From AV40 sp038230255 (GTDB lineage Bacteria > Verrucomicrobiota > Verrucomicrobiia > Chthoniobacterales > UBA10450), in contig JBBRNP010000003.1 of assembly GCA_038230255.1 (NCBI GenBank), forward strand, positions 124,001-188,000: a stretch of DNA of 64,000 nucleotides. Direction: 5' to 3'. The notes under the pieces are model-generated. The model was not told the DNA's origin. It did no database searches and was given only the letters and a program-made list of their open reading frames with translations. Made by a program: the position numbers and the translations under genes. This document shows, in pieces, positions 17,554-26,947 of this stretch; within the stretch, counting starts at the first letter, position 1, and each line of letters begins with the position of its first letter.

Positions 17554-18651
17554 TTACACCGGCGCCTCATATTTAATTCCGTGGGCCTCGGCCACGGCCT
17601 GGCAGGTCAGTTTGCCGTCTCGCGTGTTGATGCCGCCCGCCAGGGCAGGTTGTTTCAGACACGCTTCTTTCAGGCCGCAGTCGGCCAGCATTTGCACGTA
17701 ACGATACGTCACATTGGTCAATGCCTGGGTGGCTGTGCGCGCATAGGCCGCCGGCATGTTGGCGACGCAATAGTGAGTCACGCCTTCTTCGACATAAACA
17801 GGATCGACATGTGTCGTCGGCCTTGAGGTCTCGGCACAACCGCCTTGGTCTATGGAAATGTCCACCAAGACGCTGCCGCGTTTCATCTTTCGCAACATTG
17901 CCCGCGTGATCAGCTTCGGCGCTTTTGCTCCCGGCAACAGCACCGCGCCGATGAGTAAATCGCACTCCGGCATCAACTCATTCAAATTGGCTTCGCTCGA
18001 ATAAACGGTGTGCAGGTTGTCCATCGCGAGGTCGAGAAATCGCAATCGCTCGACGTCGATATCGAGAATGCTCACGTCCGCGCCAAGGCCTTTGGCCATG
18101 CGCAAGGCGTTCACACCCGAAGTGCCCCCGCCGACCACAACCACGCGGCCGGGCCGCACCCCCGGAACTCCGCCTAACAACACTCCGCTGCCACCGTTGT
18201 ATTTCGCCAAATAATAGGCGCCCATCACCACCGACATGCGACCGGCGACCTCGCTCATCGGCTCGAGCAACGGCAGGCGATTATTTACCTGGATTGTTTC
18301 GTAGGCGATCGCAGTCACGCCGGATTTCAGCAACGCTTCGGTCAACGGCTTGCTCGCAGCCAGATGAAGATAAGTGAAAAGAATTTGTCCTTTACGCAAA
18401 AGTGAAAACTCCGCCGGAAGCGGCTCTTTCACTTTCACGATCATGTCGGCGCGCTTAAAAACTTCTTCGGCGGTATCGACAATCTCCGCGCCGGCCTTGG
18501 CATAATCCTCGTCCGGATAGCCTGCACCAAAGCCGGCGTTTTTTTGGACGACAACCGAATGCCCGCGCCGTTTTAGTTGTTCCGCCGCCGATGGCAACAG
18601 AGCGACGCGCTGCTCCTGTTCCTTAATTTCCTTAGGAACGCCGATGATCAT
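17554..18651 (-). CDS. ald: alanine dehydrogenase
   Basis: It has 365 residues from the ATG at 18651 (MIIGVPKEIKEQEQRVALLP), the usual length. The substrate domain shows the KEIKEQEQRV strand and FTYLHLAAS with the proton-relay His. The NAD domain has VVVVGGGTSGVNALRMAKGLGA, and the C-terminal block ARTATQALTNVTYRYVQ is also present. It interconverts L-alanine and pyruvate plus ammonia with NAD. It therefore complements the PII-glutamine synthetase genes 8 kb away in ammonia metabolism (inference). It stands alone, with a gtgac-rich repeat just upstream of its start. Confidence 0.94.
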   Translation of the reverse strand: MIIGVPKEIKEQEQRVALLPSAAEQLKRRGHSVVVQKNAGFGAGYPDEDYAKAGAEIVDTAEEVFKRADMIVKVKEPLPAEFSLLRKGQILFTYLHLAASKPLTEALLKSGVTAIAYETIQVNNRLPLLEPMSEVAGRMSVVMGAYYLAKYNGGSGVLLGGVPGVRPGRVVVVGGGTSGVNALRMAKGLGADVSILDIDVERLRFLDLAMDNLHTVYSSEANLNELMPECDLLIGAVLLPGAKAPKLITRAMLRKMKRGSVLVDISIDQGGCAETSRPTTHVDPVYVEEGVTHYCVANMPAAYARTATQALTNVTYRYVQMLADCGLKEACLKQPALAGGINTRDGKLTCQAVAEAHGIKYEAPV

Positions 18652-18665
18652 CCGAAGAAGTGATA

Positions 18666-18736
18666 AGTGACGAGTGACATGTGACAAGCTTTAAAGCGAG
18701 TTGGACGAAATTTCTCGTCACTCGTCACTTGTCACT
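18666..18736. repeat. inverted AGTGAC-rich repeat
   Basis: The left arm is built of GTGACGAGTGACATGTGAC and the right arm is its near-complement (GTCACTCGTCACTTGTCACT). It fills the whole gap between ald and the yqgE-family gene and overlaps the stop of the latter by two bases. It may act as an mRNA stabiliser or terminator between the two minus-strand genes. Confidence 0.65.
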
Positions 18737-19298
18737 AATTAAGTGACGGATCGTCCGGTGCAGCCGCAAGCATCCGATACCAGGGGCCCAGTCGATTCAT
18801 GATATCGAACCAGAGTCGGGACAAACGCTCGGACTTTAAAGCCGCGCGGCTGGGCTTTTGCACAATCCATGCTTTTTGTTTCATCTCGGCCTCGAGCTGT
18901 CCGGCGCTCCATCCGGCATAACCCAAAAACGCGCGGACGGACGGTGATCCGTCGGATGGATCGGCCACTGCTTCCTCCGCGTTCAGCGAATGTTGATTCA
19001 ATTTAAGACCTTCGCCTTTCTGCCATTCGAACGCCGCCAGCATTAGTTGATTATTTCCGACTGGTCCGCCAAAAAAAACGGGAACGTCGGCCAAATTCTC
19101 TGGCGGTGTCTCGCTCACCAAATCCCCAATGCTCTTATCGAGCGGACGATTGATGATCACGCCGATCGCGCCGTCGTCGGGATCATGCGCAGAAATAAAA
19201 AGCACCGCCCGCCGGAAGTTCGGATCGAGCATGCTCGGATGAGCGACCAGAAGCGATCCGGCAAGACTCCCCGGTTTTTCCGGACGCAAATTGCGCAT
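18735..19298 (-). CDS. YqgE/AlgH family protein
   Basis: This 187-residue protein is the normal length for the UPF0301/AlgH family. It begins with the signature GSLLVAHPSMLDPNFRRAV, followed by DDGAIGVIINRPLDKSIGDL and FFGGPVGNNQLMLA. FLGYAGWSAGQLEAEM matches the second conserved block. The family's biochemical role is not settled; AlgH was linked to alginate regulation in Pseudomonas, and structures suggest a small-molecule or nucleic-acid binding fold. It is cytosolic with no signal peptide. Its stop lies inside a repeat. Confidence 0.9.
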   Translation of the reverse strand: MRNLRPEKPGSLAGSLLVAHPSMLDPNFRRAVLFISAHDPDDGAIGVIINRPLDKSIGDLVSETPPENLADVPVFFGGPVGNNQLMLAAFEWQKGEGLKLNQHSLNAEEAVADPSDGSPSVRAFLGYAGWSAGQLEAEMKQKAWIVQKPSRAALKSERLSRLWFDIMNRLGPWYRMLAAAPDDPSLN

Positions 19299-19375
19299 AC
19301 AAAACTAAAACGCGCATCGCAAGGTTCCGCAAGTGATGGAGATTTAGCGCTCCAAATGGGAAGCGAGCGACCCTT

Positions 19376-19387
19376 AAGATCGACATC
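19376..19387 (+). repeat. 12-mer AAGATCGACATC, copy 3 (intergenic)
   Basis: This is the only exact copy outside a gene, in the 310-bp gap between the yqgE-family gene and the DUF4230-like gene. Codon usage cannot explain it. Confidence 0.8.
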
Positions 19388-19522
19388 CTGGCCGCTATGG
19401 AGGGGGGGGATTCCAGTGGGCCTTGAGAAATAATGTGTGATTTATAGAAATTTTTGTTGCGGCATCCTTTAAGCTCGGGTAGTAGCTTCGCAGATTTTGG
19501 AAGATTGTTCTGGGGGGAACAG

Positions 19523-19564
19523 CCGCCCTTCACGCCCATCGGGCGTGGGGGGCGGTACTTTTTT
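19523..19564 (+). terminator. intrinsic terminator-like hairpin with no plus-strand gene upstream
   Basis: A GC-rich stem (CCGCCC..CACGCCC paired with GGGCGTG..GGGCGG, loop ATC) is followed after TAC by six T. The stretch 19299-19522 before it holds no open frame worth calling. The hairpin therefore ends either a small RNA or the leader of the gene starting at 19609. Confidence 0.6.
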
Positions 19565-19608
19565 GGGGTAATTTCAGCAAACGCCCAACGTTTAACGTCC
19601 AACGTTCA

Positions 19609-20310
19609 ATGCGAAAATCAGAAGAGCGCGGCCGGATATCGTGGCCCCTGGCATTTGTTTTCGTGGTGCTGATTGTCATCGCCGCTGGCGCGTTCATCTT
19701 CTGGCGGCTGGAAAGTTGGCCCGCGCGCACGATCGGTCAGGGAACAGAAGATTTGGAACGTCTCGGCAACGATTTGCGTTCCGCTTTTATCGATATCGCG
19801 CACTTGCAGCCGCGAATCACCGTCAACAATCGGACGATTGTCGATCAAGCGGCGTCGCCGACGGCCGAGCTCGCCACCCTGACGAAGCAATTAAAGGTGA
19901 AGCGCGAATTTCTGCATACCTGGGCCGGCAGCTCCAAGCGGATCAAATTAAGCGGAACGTTTCTGGTGAAAGCGGGATTCGATTTGCGCCAGGACGTGGC
20001 GGTCGAGGTTCGACCCGATGAAATTCTCATCCGGTTGCCACATGCGCAGATTGTCGGTATCGAAGAAAAACATGTCGATGTGCTCTCGCTGGAAAACGGG
20101 CTTTGGAACCGCATTTCCGGCGCCGATCTCCAAAACGAACTGGCGCAGCTCCCGGAGATGGCGCGGCGGCAGGCGGAGGAAGTCAGTCTGCCGGCTGACG
20201 CTGAACTGGAACTACAGCGTCAGTTGAGTAAGCGCATCCGCGCGCGCCAACCAGTGAAGCTCGTTTTCGCCAATTCGCCGGTAATCGAATCGCCCGTCGT
20301 AAACCAATAG
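19609..20310 (+). CDS. DUF4230-like membrane-anchored protein
   Basis: This 233-residue protein has one N-terminal membrane segment (about residues 12-33) and a periplasmic domain. The domain holds RIKLSGTFLVKAGFDLRQDV and IRLPHAQIVGIEEKHVDVL, which resemble the DUF4230 family. The alternating strands and C-terminal helix with many Gln/Glu/Ala fit that family, whose function is unknown. It lies 58 bases before the AsmA-like gene and is probably co-transcribed with it, so a role in the cell envelope is reasonable (inference). A short aacgt/ccaacg repeat sits directly before the ATG in place of a Shine-Dalgarno sequence. Confidence 0.7.
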   Translation: MRKSEERGRISWPLAFVFVVLIVIAAGAFIFWRLESWPARTIGQGTEDLERLGNDLRSAFIDIAHLQPRITVNNRTIVDQAASPTAELATLTKQLKVKREFLHTWAGSSKRIKLSGTFLVKAGFDLRQDVAVEVRPDEILIRLPHAQIVGIEEKHVDVLSLENGLWNRISGADLQNELAQLPEMARRQAEEVSLPADAELELQRQLSKRIRARQPVKLVFANSPVIESPVVNQ

Positions 20311-20367
20311 GATATTTGCGAAGCTCCTTTGCGCGCAAAGGATTTGCCCTTAAAGCAGTCAGCGAAG

Positions 20368-22635
20368 ATGCCGAGGAACCGTTTGTTGTTGTTCTCGCTC
20401 GCCATTTTGATGGTGGCGCTGGGAACGATTGTCTTTGCCCCCTTCGTGGTCTCGAATGGGCTCCGTCTCTGGCTGCACTGGCAGGCGCATCGCCAGCATT
20501 TGAAAATCGAAATCGGCAAAATCACCGCACCGTTATTACGGCCTGTCTCGATCGAGCGCATCCGCGTCACCAGCGAGAAGAGCGCCGCCCCTCAAATCGA
20601 ATTCATTGCCGAACACACAATTCTTCGTTTGAATCTGGCCGGCCGCGGCAACGGCGTTCGAACGTTGTCGATTCAAACCGCGCGCGCGCAGATCCGCCGC
20701 GATTATTCGGAGAGTGTGAAGCCGGCGCGTTTCTATTGGACGGCATTGCAAACGCTTCTGCCGGCCAATTTCGACATCGCTCACCTCGATTTGAGAGTTG
20801 AGAACGGTCCCACCGTCGTATTACTCCGCAACGCCGCGATTTCGGGTAATCAAATTGAAGCCGGACGTTTCTCCGCCGGCGAATTCACGATCACATCGCC
20901 CATGTTTCGACAAACATTTTCTCAATTGCGCGGCACGACTAAATGGCAGGAAGATCGTCTCACCATTGGCGGAATGAATCTCGCCCGCGGCCTCGATCTT
21001 CAATCGATCGTCATCGACTTGTCGCGGCTCGATAAAAAACGCGCCGAGCTCCAAATCGATCTCGACGTCTTCGGCGGCAAGATTCGCGCGAGCGTTTCCA
21101 ATGAATGGCCGGGACAGCATTCAATTTGGAATCTGGCCGGCACCGCCAGCGGCATTTCGCTCGCGCAAACATCGGAGGCGCTTGGATTCACCGATCGGCT
21201 CGGCGGCTCGCTCCGCGCCTGCAATTTCACGTTTCGCGGCGATCCGCGCGATCCCATGAGCGGAACCGCGTCCATTTGGACCGAACTGAACGGCTTGAGT
21301 TGGCACCATCGGGCCGCCGACGTGATCATGCTCGGCGCAATTTTTTACAATCGTCAGATCCAACTCCAGCAGCTCTACATCAAGCAGCGCAAAAACGAGC
21401 TAAGCCTGAGCGGCGAAGGCGCGATCCCATCCAAATCGGCCGACTGGCTCAATCCCGATTTTCGCGGACAAATCCTGGGAAAGATCACCGATCTCGGACA
21501 ATTCGCGGAACTTTTTGGCGCCGGGCCGCACGATTTTGCCGGCGCGATCGCGATTGAGGGAACGCTCAACGCGCGCGAGCGCAAGATCGGTGGTTATTTG
21601 AGCGCTACTGGAAATTCGCTCTCTTTATTTAAACGGCAGATCGATCGACTCGCCGCCAAAATAAATCTAAAGGCTGACGCGCTCGAACTGGAGGAATTCG
21701 AGCTCGCGCGTAAGAAAGATTTCATTCGCGCCCAAGGCCGAATCGACATCGCGCACGGGAACGATTACTCCGGCAACATCGACGCAAAGATCGGCGACGC
21801 GTCTGAATACTTCCTGCTGGGCCGCGACGGCTCGAAGGGAGCGGCCATTCCGGTCGAGCTTGACACAAAAATCTCTTCCGGTTCGTGGGATACCAAGGCC
21901 GTATTCACTTTACCCGGATCGAGTCCGGTCGATCTGGCGGCGAAGTTTCCATTAAAAATTGGCCAGGATTGGAAAACATTTCTCGCGTCGCCGCTGGAGG
22001 CGACCATTCATTTTCCGGCGGTCGTCCTTGCCAGCGCTCCTCAATTTTTTTACCCGGCAATTTTTAACGAAGGAATCCTCAGTGGAACGATCTCGCTCAG
22101 TCAGAACCTCGAGCATCCGAGCATGAACGGCGAAGCGCAGCTGTTAAACGGAGTTTTGCAAAATGCGCCACTCGACCTGACCCGCGCGAGCGGACGACTG
22201 ACTTTCAGCGGCGACCACGGAGCGGTCGAGTTCCTGAATGTCGCGACCAAAGATGTCGATCTTTCGTTGAAGGGCGAGGTTGATTTTCGCAACAGCCAGG
22301 ACGTGGCCGTGAGAATTTCGAGCGCGGCTCCCATTTTCGATACCAGCACGAATGTTCAGGATTGCGTGCACCGAATCGAGATTGTGCCGGTGGATGTCAC
22401 GCTGGCGCCAACAATCGAACAGCTCGAGTTTCACGGCGACGTGTTCGGCAACGGCTGGAAATTTGGGTTGAAAGAAAGAGGACCTGCCTCGGTCGCCACA
22501 ATCGCCAATCAAACGGCGACGGAATTTCATTTTTGCACCGGCACCACCACGCAAGGCGAAGTCTTTAGCGTCGGTGTGCATCCGCGGCCGCAACCTTCAG
22601 CACCACGCGCCCGCAAACCGGGAGGGCGTCGTTAG
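20368..22635 (+). CDS. AsmA/TamB-like bridge protein
   Basis: It has 755 residues from the ATG at 20368 (MPRNRLLLFSLAILMVALG); an earlier TTG at 20329 would put a hydrophilic tail before the anchor and is rejected. A single membrane anchor is followed by a long repetitive beta-rich body with the hydrophobic/polar alternation of the AsmA superfamily. A C-terminal region with GEAQLLNGVLQNAPLDL and SGRLTFSGDHGAVEF reads as the usual end repeats. Such proteins are thought to carry lipids between the two membranes. It is shorter than TamB at 3220 and not paired with an Omp85 gene. It is convergent with dnaE, with stops overlapping by four bases. Confidence 0.75.
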   Translation: MPRNRLLLFSLAILMVALGTIVFAPFVVSNGLRLWLHWQAHRQHLKIEIGKITAPLLRPVSIERIRVTSEKSAAPQIEFIAEHTILRLNLAGRGNGVRTLSIQTARAQIRRDYSESVKPARFYWTALQTLLPANFDIAHLDLRVENGPTVVLLRNAAISGNQIEAGRFSAGEFTITSPMFRQTFSQLRGTTKWQEDRLTIGGMNLARGLDLQSIVIDLSRLDKKRAELQIDLDVFGGKIRASVSNEWPGQHSIWNLAGTASGISLAQTSEALGFTDRLGGSLRACNFTFRGDPRDPMSGTASIWTELNGLSWHHRAADVIMLGAIFYNRQIQLQQLYIKQRKNELSLSGEGAIPSKSADWLNPDFRGQILGKITDLGQFAELFGAGPHDFAGAIAIEGTLNARERKIGGYLSATGNSLSLFKRQIDRLAAKINLKADALELEEFELARKKDFIRAQGRIDIAHGNDYSGNIDAKIGDASEYFLLGRDGSKGAAIPVELDTKISSGSWDTKAVFTLPGSSPVDLAAKFPLKIGQDWKTFLASPLEATIHFPAVVLASAPQFFYPAIFNEGILSGTISLSQNLEHPSMNGEAQLLNGVLQNAPLDLTRASGRLTFSGDHGAVEFLNVATKDVDLSLKGEVDFRNSQDVAVRISSAAPIFDTSTNVQDCVHRIEIVPVDVTLAPTIEQLEFHGDVFGNGWKFGLKERGPASVATIANQTATEFHFCTGTTTQGEVFSVGVHPRPQPSAPRARKPGGRR
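22252..22263 (-). repeat. 12-mer AAGATCGACATC, copy 4
   Basis: Exact copy on the minus strand, antisense to the AsmA-like gene, where the plus strand encodes Asp-Val-Asp-Leu. Confidence 0.8.
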
Positions 22636-25600
22636 GCCGCAGAATCGATCGGCACACTGCGCCGCTCGGATTTCGTAGTTACCAACCAGCGCACCAGTTT
22701 CTGCTCAAGATCGCTGGTCAGATCGACTCGCAAATCGGAGCCGGCATCGACTCGGAGCGCTTCGCCGCCGGGCCGATCGAAAAGAAGCTGCACCCGACGT
22801 TGGCCGGGCGAGCTGGCCAGGAGCTCGCGCACTTCGCGCAATTCTTCGCTCGTCGTCGCGGGCGAAAATTGCAGCTGCACGGCTGGCTCGTCCACCGGAG
22901 ATGTCGATCTTTCCGGCCAAGCCGTAGCGTCGCGAAGGCTGGCATTGCCGTTCGACGCACCTTTGGCCTTGTTCGCGCTTGGAGCTCTTATTTTCTGCGC
23001 GGTCGCGCGCAACGAATCGCCACGAGTGTCGATCGTTCCGCGAATCTCCACGACTCGCCCGGGAACAAGCATCTCTGAAACGACAACGTAGACGTCGTTC
23101 CACACCACAACTTCGAGCGCTCCGGTCCTGTCTTCGACCCACAGCACTGCGAATGGCTTGCCTTCTCTCCGCGTGAATTTTTTTTCCACCTGCACGATCG
23201 CGCCCCCGATTCTGAATTGCGATCGATCGTCCAGATCAGCTAACGAACTGATCAATTGATAATTTTTTGTCGCGAAGAGATCGGCATAGGCGTCGAGCGG
23301 ATGCCCACTCACATAAAAACCGAGCAGCTCTTTTTCGTAAGAGAGCTTTTCGTGGTCGCCCCAAGGAGTCACAACGCGTTTTCTAGTCGTCGCCGCGTGA
23401 GTTTCTTCATCAAACAGTGAAACCTGGCCGACCGTGCGATCGCGCAAAGCGGCCGCGGCGCAGGAAAGCGATTCGTCGATGCAGGCAAAAAGCTCCGCCC
23501 GATCACGTTTCACGAAATCAAAAGCGCCGGCTTTGATTAAACTCTCCAGCATTTTGCGATTCGCGATTCGTGTCCCGATTCGTCCGCAAAAATCTTCCAG
23601 CGAAGTGTATTCCCCTGCCCGTTCCCGCTCCTGGATCGACATCTCCATCGCCGCTTCTCCGACGTTTTTGATCGCGGCCAGTCCATAACGGATCGCCATT
23701 TTGTCTTCATGCGCTTCCGGAGTGAATTTCAAGCCGCTCTTGTTAATGTCCGGGGGCAAAATCGAAATCCCCATTCGTTTGCATTCACCTACGAAAATCG
23801 AAATTTTATCGGTGTTGTTGATTTCGTTGCTGAGAAGTCCGGCCATGAACTCAACCGGATAATGCGCCTTTAAATAAGCCGTGTGATAACTGATCACGCC
23901 GTAAGCCGCGCTGTGACTCTTGTTGAATCCGTAACCGGCGAATTTTTCGAGCAAATCGAAAATCGCGTTCGCTTTTTTCTCCGCGATCTTGTTCGTGCGC
24001 GCGCAACCTTCGATGAAGTTGTTGCGCTCTTTCGCCATCGTTTTCTTGTCCTTTTTGCCCATGGCGCGGCGAAGCAGGTCGGCTTGCGCGAGCGAGTAGC
24101 CCCCAAGTTTGCTCGCCGCCGCCATCACCTGCTCCTGGTAAATCATCACGCCGTAGGTGTCGGCGCAGATTTCCTCGAGCAACGGATGTAGATATTTGAT
24201 CGGCGTGACTCCCTTTTTCGCTTTCACATATTCAGGAATCAGTTCCATCGGGCCCGGCCGATAGAGCGCGATCAAGGCGATGATGTCGTCGAGTTTCTTG
24301 ACCTCGATTTGTTTCGATAAGCTGGTCATCCCGCCGGACTCCATTTGGAAAAGCCCGATCGTTTCGCCGAGGTTGTAGAGACCGAACGCGGCCGCGTCGT
24401 CGAGTGGAATGTTCTTCAACGAAAATTCCGGCTCGCGTTTGCGAATGAGCACGAGCGTGTCCTCGATCACGGTCAGCGTCTTTAGCCCAAGGAAATCCAT
24501 CTTCAGCAAACCGAGATCGTTCAACGGTCCCATCGGATATTGGCTGATCACGTCGTTGCCCTTTACGTCGCGACAGAGCGGGATGTATTCGGACAAATCG
24601 CGATCGGCGATGACAACGCCTGCCGCATGCACTCCGGCATTGCGCGAGAGGCCTTCGAGCGTTTTCGCGTACTCGAAGAGTTGTTTCGTTTGCGGCTCGG
24701 TCGCGATCGCGCGCTTCAATTCCGAATTTTTCTCCGCCGCCGAATCGAGGGTGATATTGAGCTCGTTCGGAATCATGCGCGCGATGCGATCCGCGGCCGC
24801 GTAGGGAAGTCCCATCACCCGGCCGACATCGCGCACCACGCTTTTCGCTTTCAGTTTGCCGAACGTAATGATCTGGGCGACGCGACGCTCGCCGTATTTT
24901 TGGCGCACGTATTCGAGAACTTCGCCGCGGCGCGCTTCGCAAAAATCGACATCGATATCCGGCGGCGACACACGATCGGGATTGAGAAAGCGCTCGAAGA
25001 TCAAGCCGAACTGCAGCGGATCGATATCGGTGATCCCTAGCACATAAGCGATGAGCGAACCCGCGGCTGATCCGCGCCCCGGTCCGACTGGAATTCCACG
25101 ACCTTTGGCGAAGTGAATGAAATCCCAAACGATCAAGATGTAACTGACGAATCCGGTCTTCTCGAGCACGCCCAATTCGTAAGCGAGCCGCTCGCGCAGT
25201 TGATTGTCGACCTTGGCGCGCTCGCCGTAGCGCTCTTCGAGTCCCTTATAACAAAGATCGCGCAAATAACCTTCGCGCGTCCGGCCTTCGGGCGCCGGAT
25301 ACTCTGGATATTTCGATTTCCCGAATTCGATCGTGACATTGCAACGCTCACCGATCGCAAGCGTGTTAGTGATTGCTTCAGGGAAATCCTTGAACAGCTC
25401 GCGCATTTCCGCCGGCGATTTGAAATACAGCTCTGGCTTGTAACGCATCCGGCTTTCGTCCTGCACCATTTTCCCGGTGCCGATACAAAGCATGACATCG
25501 TGCGCGTCGTGATCGGTTCGGCGGAGAAAATGCACGTCGTTGGCCGCGACCAGGCCAACGCCCAGGTCTTTCGCGATTTGGGGCAACACCCGGTTGCACT

Positions 25601-26159
25601 GGCGTTGCTCTTCCATTCCGTGGTCGTGCAACTCCATGAAGAAATTTTCCGCGCCGAGGATGTCTCGATACTCCGCCGCCGCTTGCTTCGCCTTCTCGAT
25701 GTTGCTCGACTGGAGCGCCGAATTGACTTCACTCGCCAGACACCCGCTGAGCCCGATCAAACCTTCCTTGTGCTGCTCCAAAAGTTCCTTGTCGATCCTC
25801 GGCCGGTAATGAAAGCCGTCGAGATGCGCAGTTGAGATCAGTTTGACCAGGTTGCGGTAGCCCGTGTCGCTTTGCGCGAGCAAAGTGAAATGATACGCCG
25901 CCTCCCGCATCGAACTCGCCTTCTCCTTGTGCGATCGCGGCGCGACGTAAGCCTCGCAACCGATGATTGGCTTGATCCCGGCGTTCGTCGCTTCCTGGTA
26001 AAACTCGATCGCGCCGAAAAGATTGCCATGATCGGTCACAGCCACGGCCGGCATGCCAAATTCAACCGCTTTTTTCATCAGCTCCTTCATCCGCACCGCA
26101 CCGTCGAGCAGCGAATATTCGGTGTGGAGGTGGAGGTGAACGAAGGAGTCGCGGGGCAT
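22632..26159 (-). CDS. dnaE: DNA polymerase III alpha subunit
   Basis: At 1175 residues it has the normal DnaE1 length. The N-terminal PHP domain begins FVHLHLHTEYSLLDG and includes AVTDHGNLFGA. The palm carries the catalytic acids in PPDIDVDFCEARR. GRGSAAGSLIAYVLGITDIDP and GFNKSHSAAYGVISYHTAYLK are signature blocks. A helix-hairpin-helix region and a C-terminal OB-fold (FRIGGAIVQVEKKF) follow. It is the replicative polymerase. The last 120 residues are Ala/Ser/Thr-rich and less conserved. One exact 12-mer falls in this tail in a third reading frame (Arg-Ser-Thr-Ser). Confidence 0.96.
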   Translation of the reverse strand: MPRDSFVHLHLHTEYSLLDGAVRMKELMKKAVEFGMPAVAVTDHGNLFGAIEFYQEATNAGIKPIIGCEAYVAPRSHKEKASSMREAAYHFTLLAQSDTGYRNLVKLISTAHLDGFHYRPRIDKELLEQHKEGLIGLSGCLASEVNSALQSSNIEKAKQAAAEYRDILGAENFFMELHDHGMEEQRQCNRVLPQIAKDLGVGLVAANDVHFLRRTDHDAHDVMLCIGTGKMVQDESRMRYKPELYFKSPAEMRELFKDFPEAITNTLAIGERCNVTIEFGKSKYPEYPAPEGRTREGYLRDLCYKGLEERYGERAKVDNQLRERLAYELGVLEKTGFVSYILIVWDFIHFAKGRGIPVGPGRGSAAGSLIAYVLGITDIDPLQFGLIFERFLNPDRVSPPDIDVDFCEARRGEVLEYVRQKYGERRVAQIITFGKLKAKSVVRDVGRVMGLPYAAADRIARMIPNELNITLDSAAEKNSELKRAIATEPQTKQLFEYAKTLEGLSRNAGVHAAGVVIADRDLSEYIPLCRDVKGNDVISQYPMGPLNDLGLLKMDFLGLKTLTVIEDTLVLIRKREPEFSLKNIPLDDAAAFGLYNLGETIGLFQMESGGMTSLSKQIEVKKLDDIIALIALYRPGPMELIPEYVKAKKGVTPIKYLHPLLEEICADTYGVMIYQEQVMAAASKLGGYSLAQADLLRRAMGKKDKKTMAKERNNFIEGCARTNKIAEKKANAIFDLLEKFAGYGFNKSHSAAYGVISYHTAYLKAHYPVEFMAGLLSNEINNTDKISIFVGECKRMGISILPPDINKSGLKFTPEAHEDKMAIRYGLAAIKNVGEAAMEMSIQERERAGEYTSLEDFCGRIGTRIANRKMLESLIKAGAFDFVKRDRAELFACIDESLSCAAAALRDRTVGQVSLFDEETHAATTRKRVVTPWGDHEKLSYEKELLGFYVSGHPLDAYADLFATKNYQLISSLADLDDRSQFRIGGAIVQVEKKFTRREGKPFAVLWVEDRTGALEVVVWNDVYVVVSEMLVPGRVVEIRGTIDTRGDSLRATAQKIRAPSANKAKGASNGNASLRDATAWPERSTSPVDEPAVQLQFSPATTSEELREVRELLASSPGQRRVQLLFDRPGGEALRVDAGSDLRVDLTSDLEQKLVRWLVTTKSERRSVPIDSAA
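22900..22911 (-). repeat. 12-mer AAGATCGACATC, copy 5
   Basis: Exact copy in the sense strand of dnaE, read out of the common frames as (A)GA-TCG-ACA-TC, that is Arg-Ser-Thr-Ser. Confidence 0.8.
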
Positions 26160-26212
26160 CGTGATACAAATGCAGTCAATCGCGTTCCGTCAAATTTGCC
26201 AAGCATTCGTGC

Positions 26213-26322
26213 GTGTCATTCCGAGCGGAGCGAGGAATCTCCCACTCGAAGCACCGATCACACAAATTAATCAGTGTGATCAACCACCTTTTGTGAGATC
26301 CCTCACATCCGTTCGGGATGAA
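26213..26322. repeat. 110-bp palindromic element, family C copy 1
   Basis: The left end GTGTCATTCCGAGCGGAGCG and the right end GTTCGGGATGA pair imperfectly, with GAATCTC opposite GAGATCC. A central hairpin GATCACAC...GTGTGATC sits inside. It occupies the dnaE-glnB divergent region and so may lie in or beside the promoters of both. Confidence 0.75.
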
Positions 26323-26461
26323 AGAGGAGACGAAATTTCGCAAAAAAAATCCGCCCGCGATTCCGAAAATTTCTTGTTTGCAATCTCAACACCGCGTTGC
26401 TAATGAACCGCGTGCCGCGCTTAGCTTCTCACGATGTGAATAACTTCGCGGCCACGTCCGA

Positions 26462-26800
26462 ATGAAAAAACTGGAAGCGATCATCAAGCCGTTCAAACTC
26501 GAGGAGGTCAAGGAAGCCCTGGCCGAGCTCGGCATTGAAGGCATGACCGTGACCGAAGTGAAAGGTTTCGGCCGCCAGAAAGGTCACACCGAAATTTATC
26601 GCGGCAGTGAATACACTGTCGATTTCCTGCCTAAGGTAAAAGTGGAAGTCGTGCTCGCAGACGACATGGTGGAAAAAGCCGTCGCCGCCGTCGTGGGCGC
26701 GGCCAAGACCGGAAAAATCGGCGACGGAAAGGTTTTCGTGCTGCCGGTGGAACACGCGATTCGCATTCGCACGGAAGAGATCGGCGAAAAAGCGGTGTGA
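26462..26800 (+). CDS. glnB: nitrogen regulatory protein PII
   Basis: This 112-residue protein is the exact PII length. It starts MKKLEAIIKPFKLEEVKEAL. The T-loop contains GSEYTVDFLPK with the uridylylation Tyr at position 51, and the B-loop/C-loop region has GAAKTGKIGDGKVFVLP. PII senses 2-oxoglutarate and ATP/ADP and controls glutamine synthetase adenylylation or ammonium transport. It lies 147 bases upstream of glnA on the same strand, so the pair is a nitrogen-assimilation unit. No amtB is adjacent, which favours GlnB over GlnK. No sigma-54 (-24/-12) promoter was seen in the gaps. Confidence 0.95.
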   Translation: MKKLEAIIKPFKLEEVKEALAELGIEGMTVTEVKGFGRQKGHTEIYRGSEYTVDFLPKVKVEVVLADDMVEKAVAAVVGAAKTGKIGDGKVFVLPVEHAIRIRTEEIGEKAV

Positions 26801-26947
26801 GAAACGCCGCGATTCTCAATCTTCCCTCGCAAACGAATCGTCGCCGACAAAATCAGTCGCGCGACAGATTTATCACGCTAATGATTCGGTAATTAATTTT
26901 TCTCACCCTCTCAACAACTCCACACCTCAACTCCTCGACCTCTCAAT

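Noticed and set aside
26801..26947. Sigma-54 promoter between glnB and glnA
   Set aside because: No TGGCAC-N5-TTGC match was seen in the gap. The region is pyrimidine-rich near the glnA start, without a clear Shine-Dalgarno sequence.
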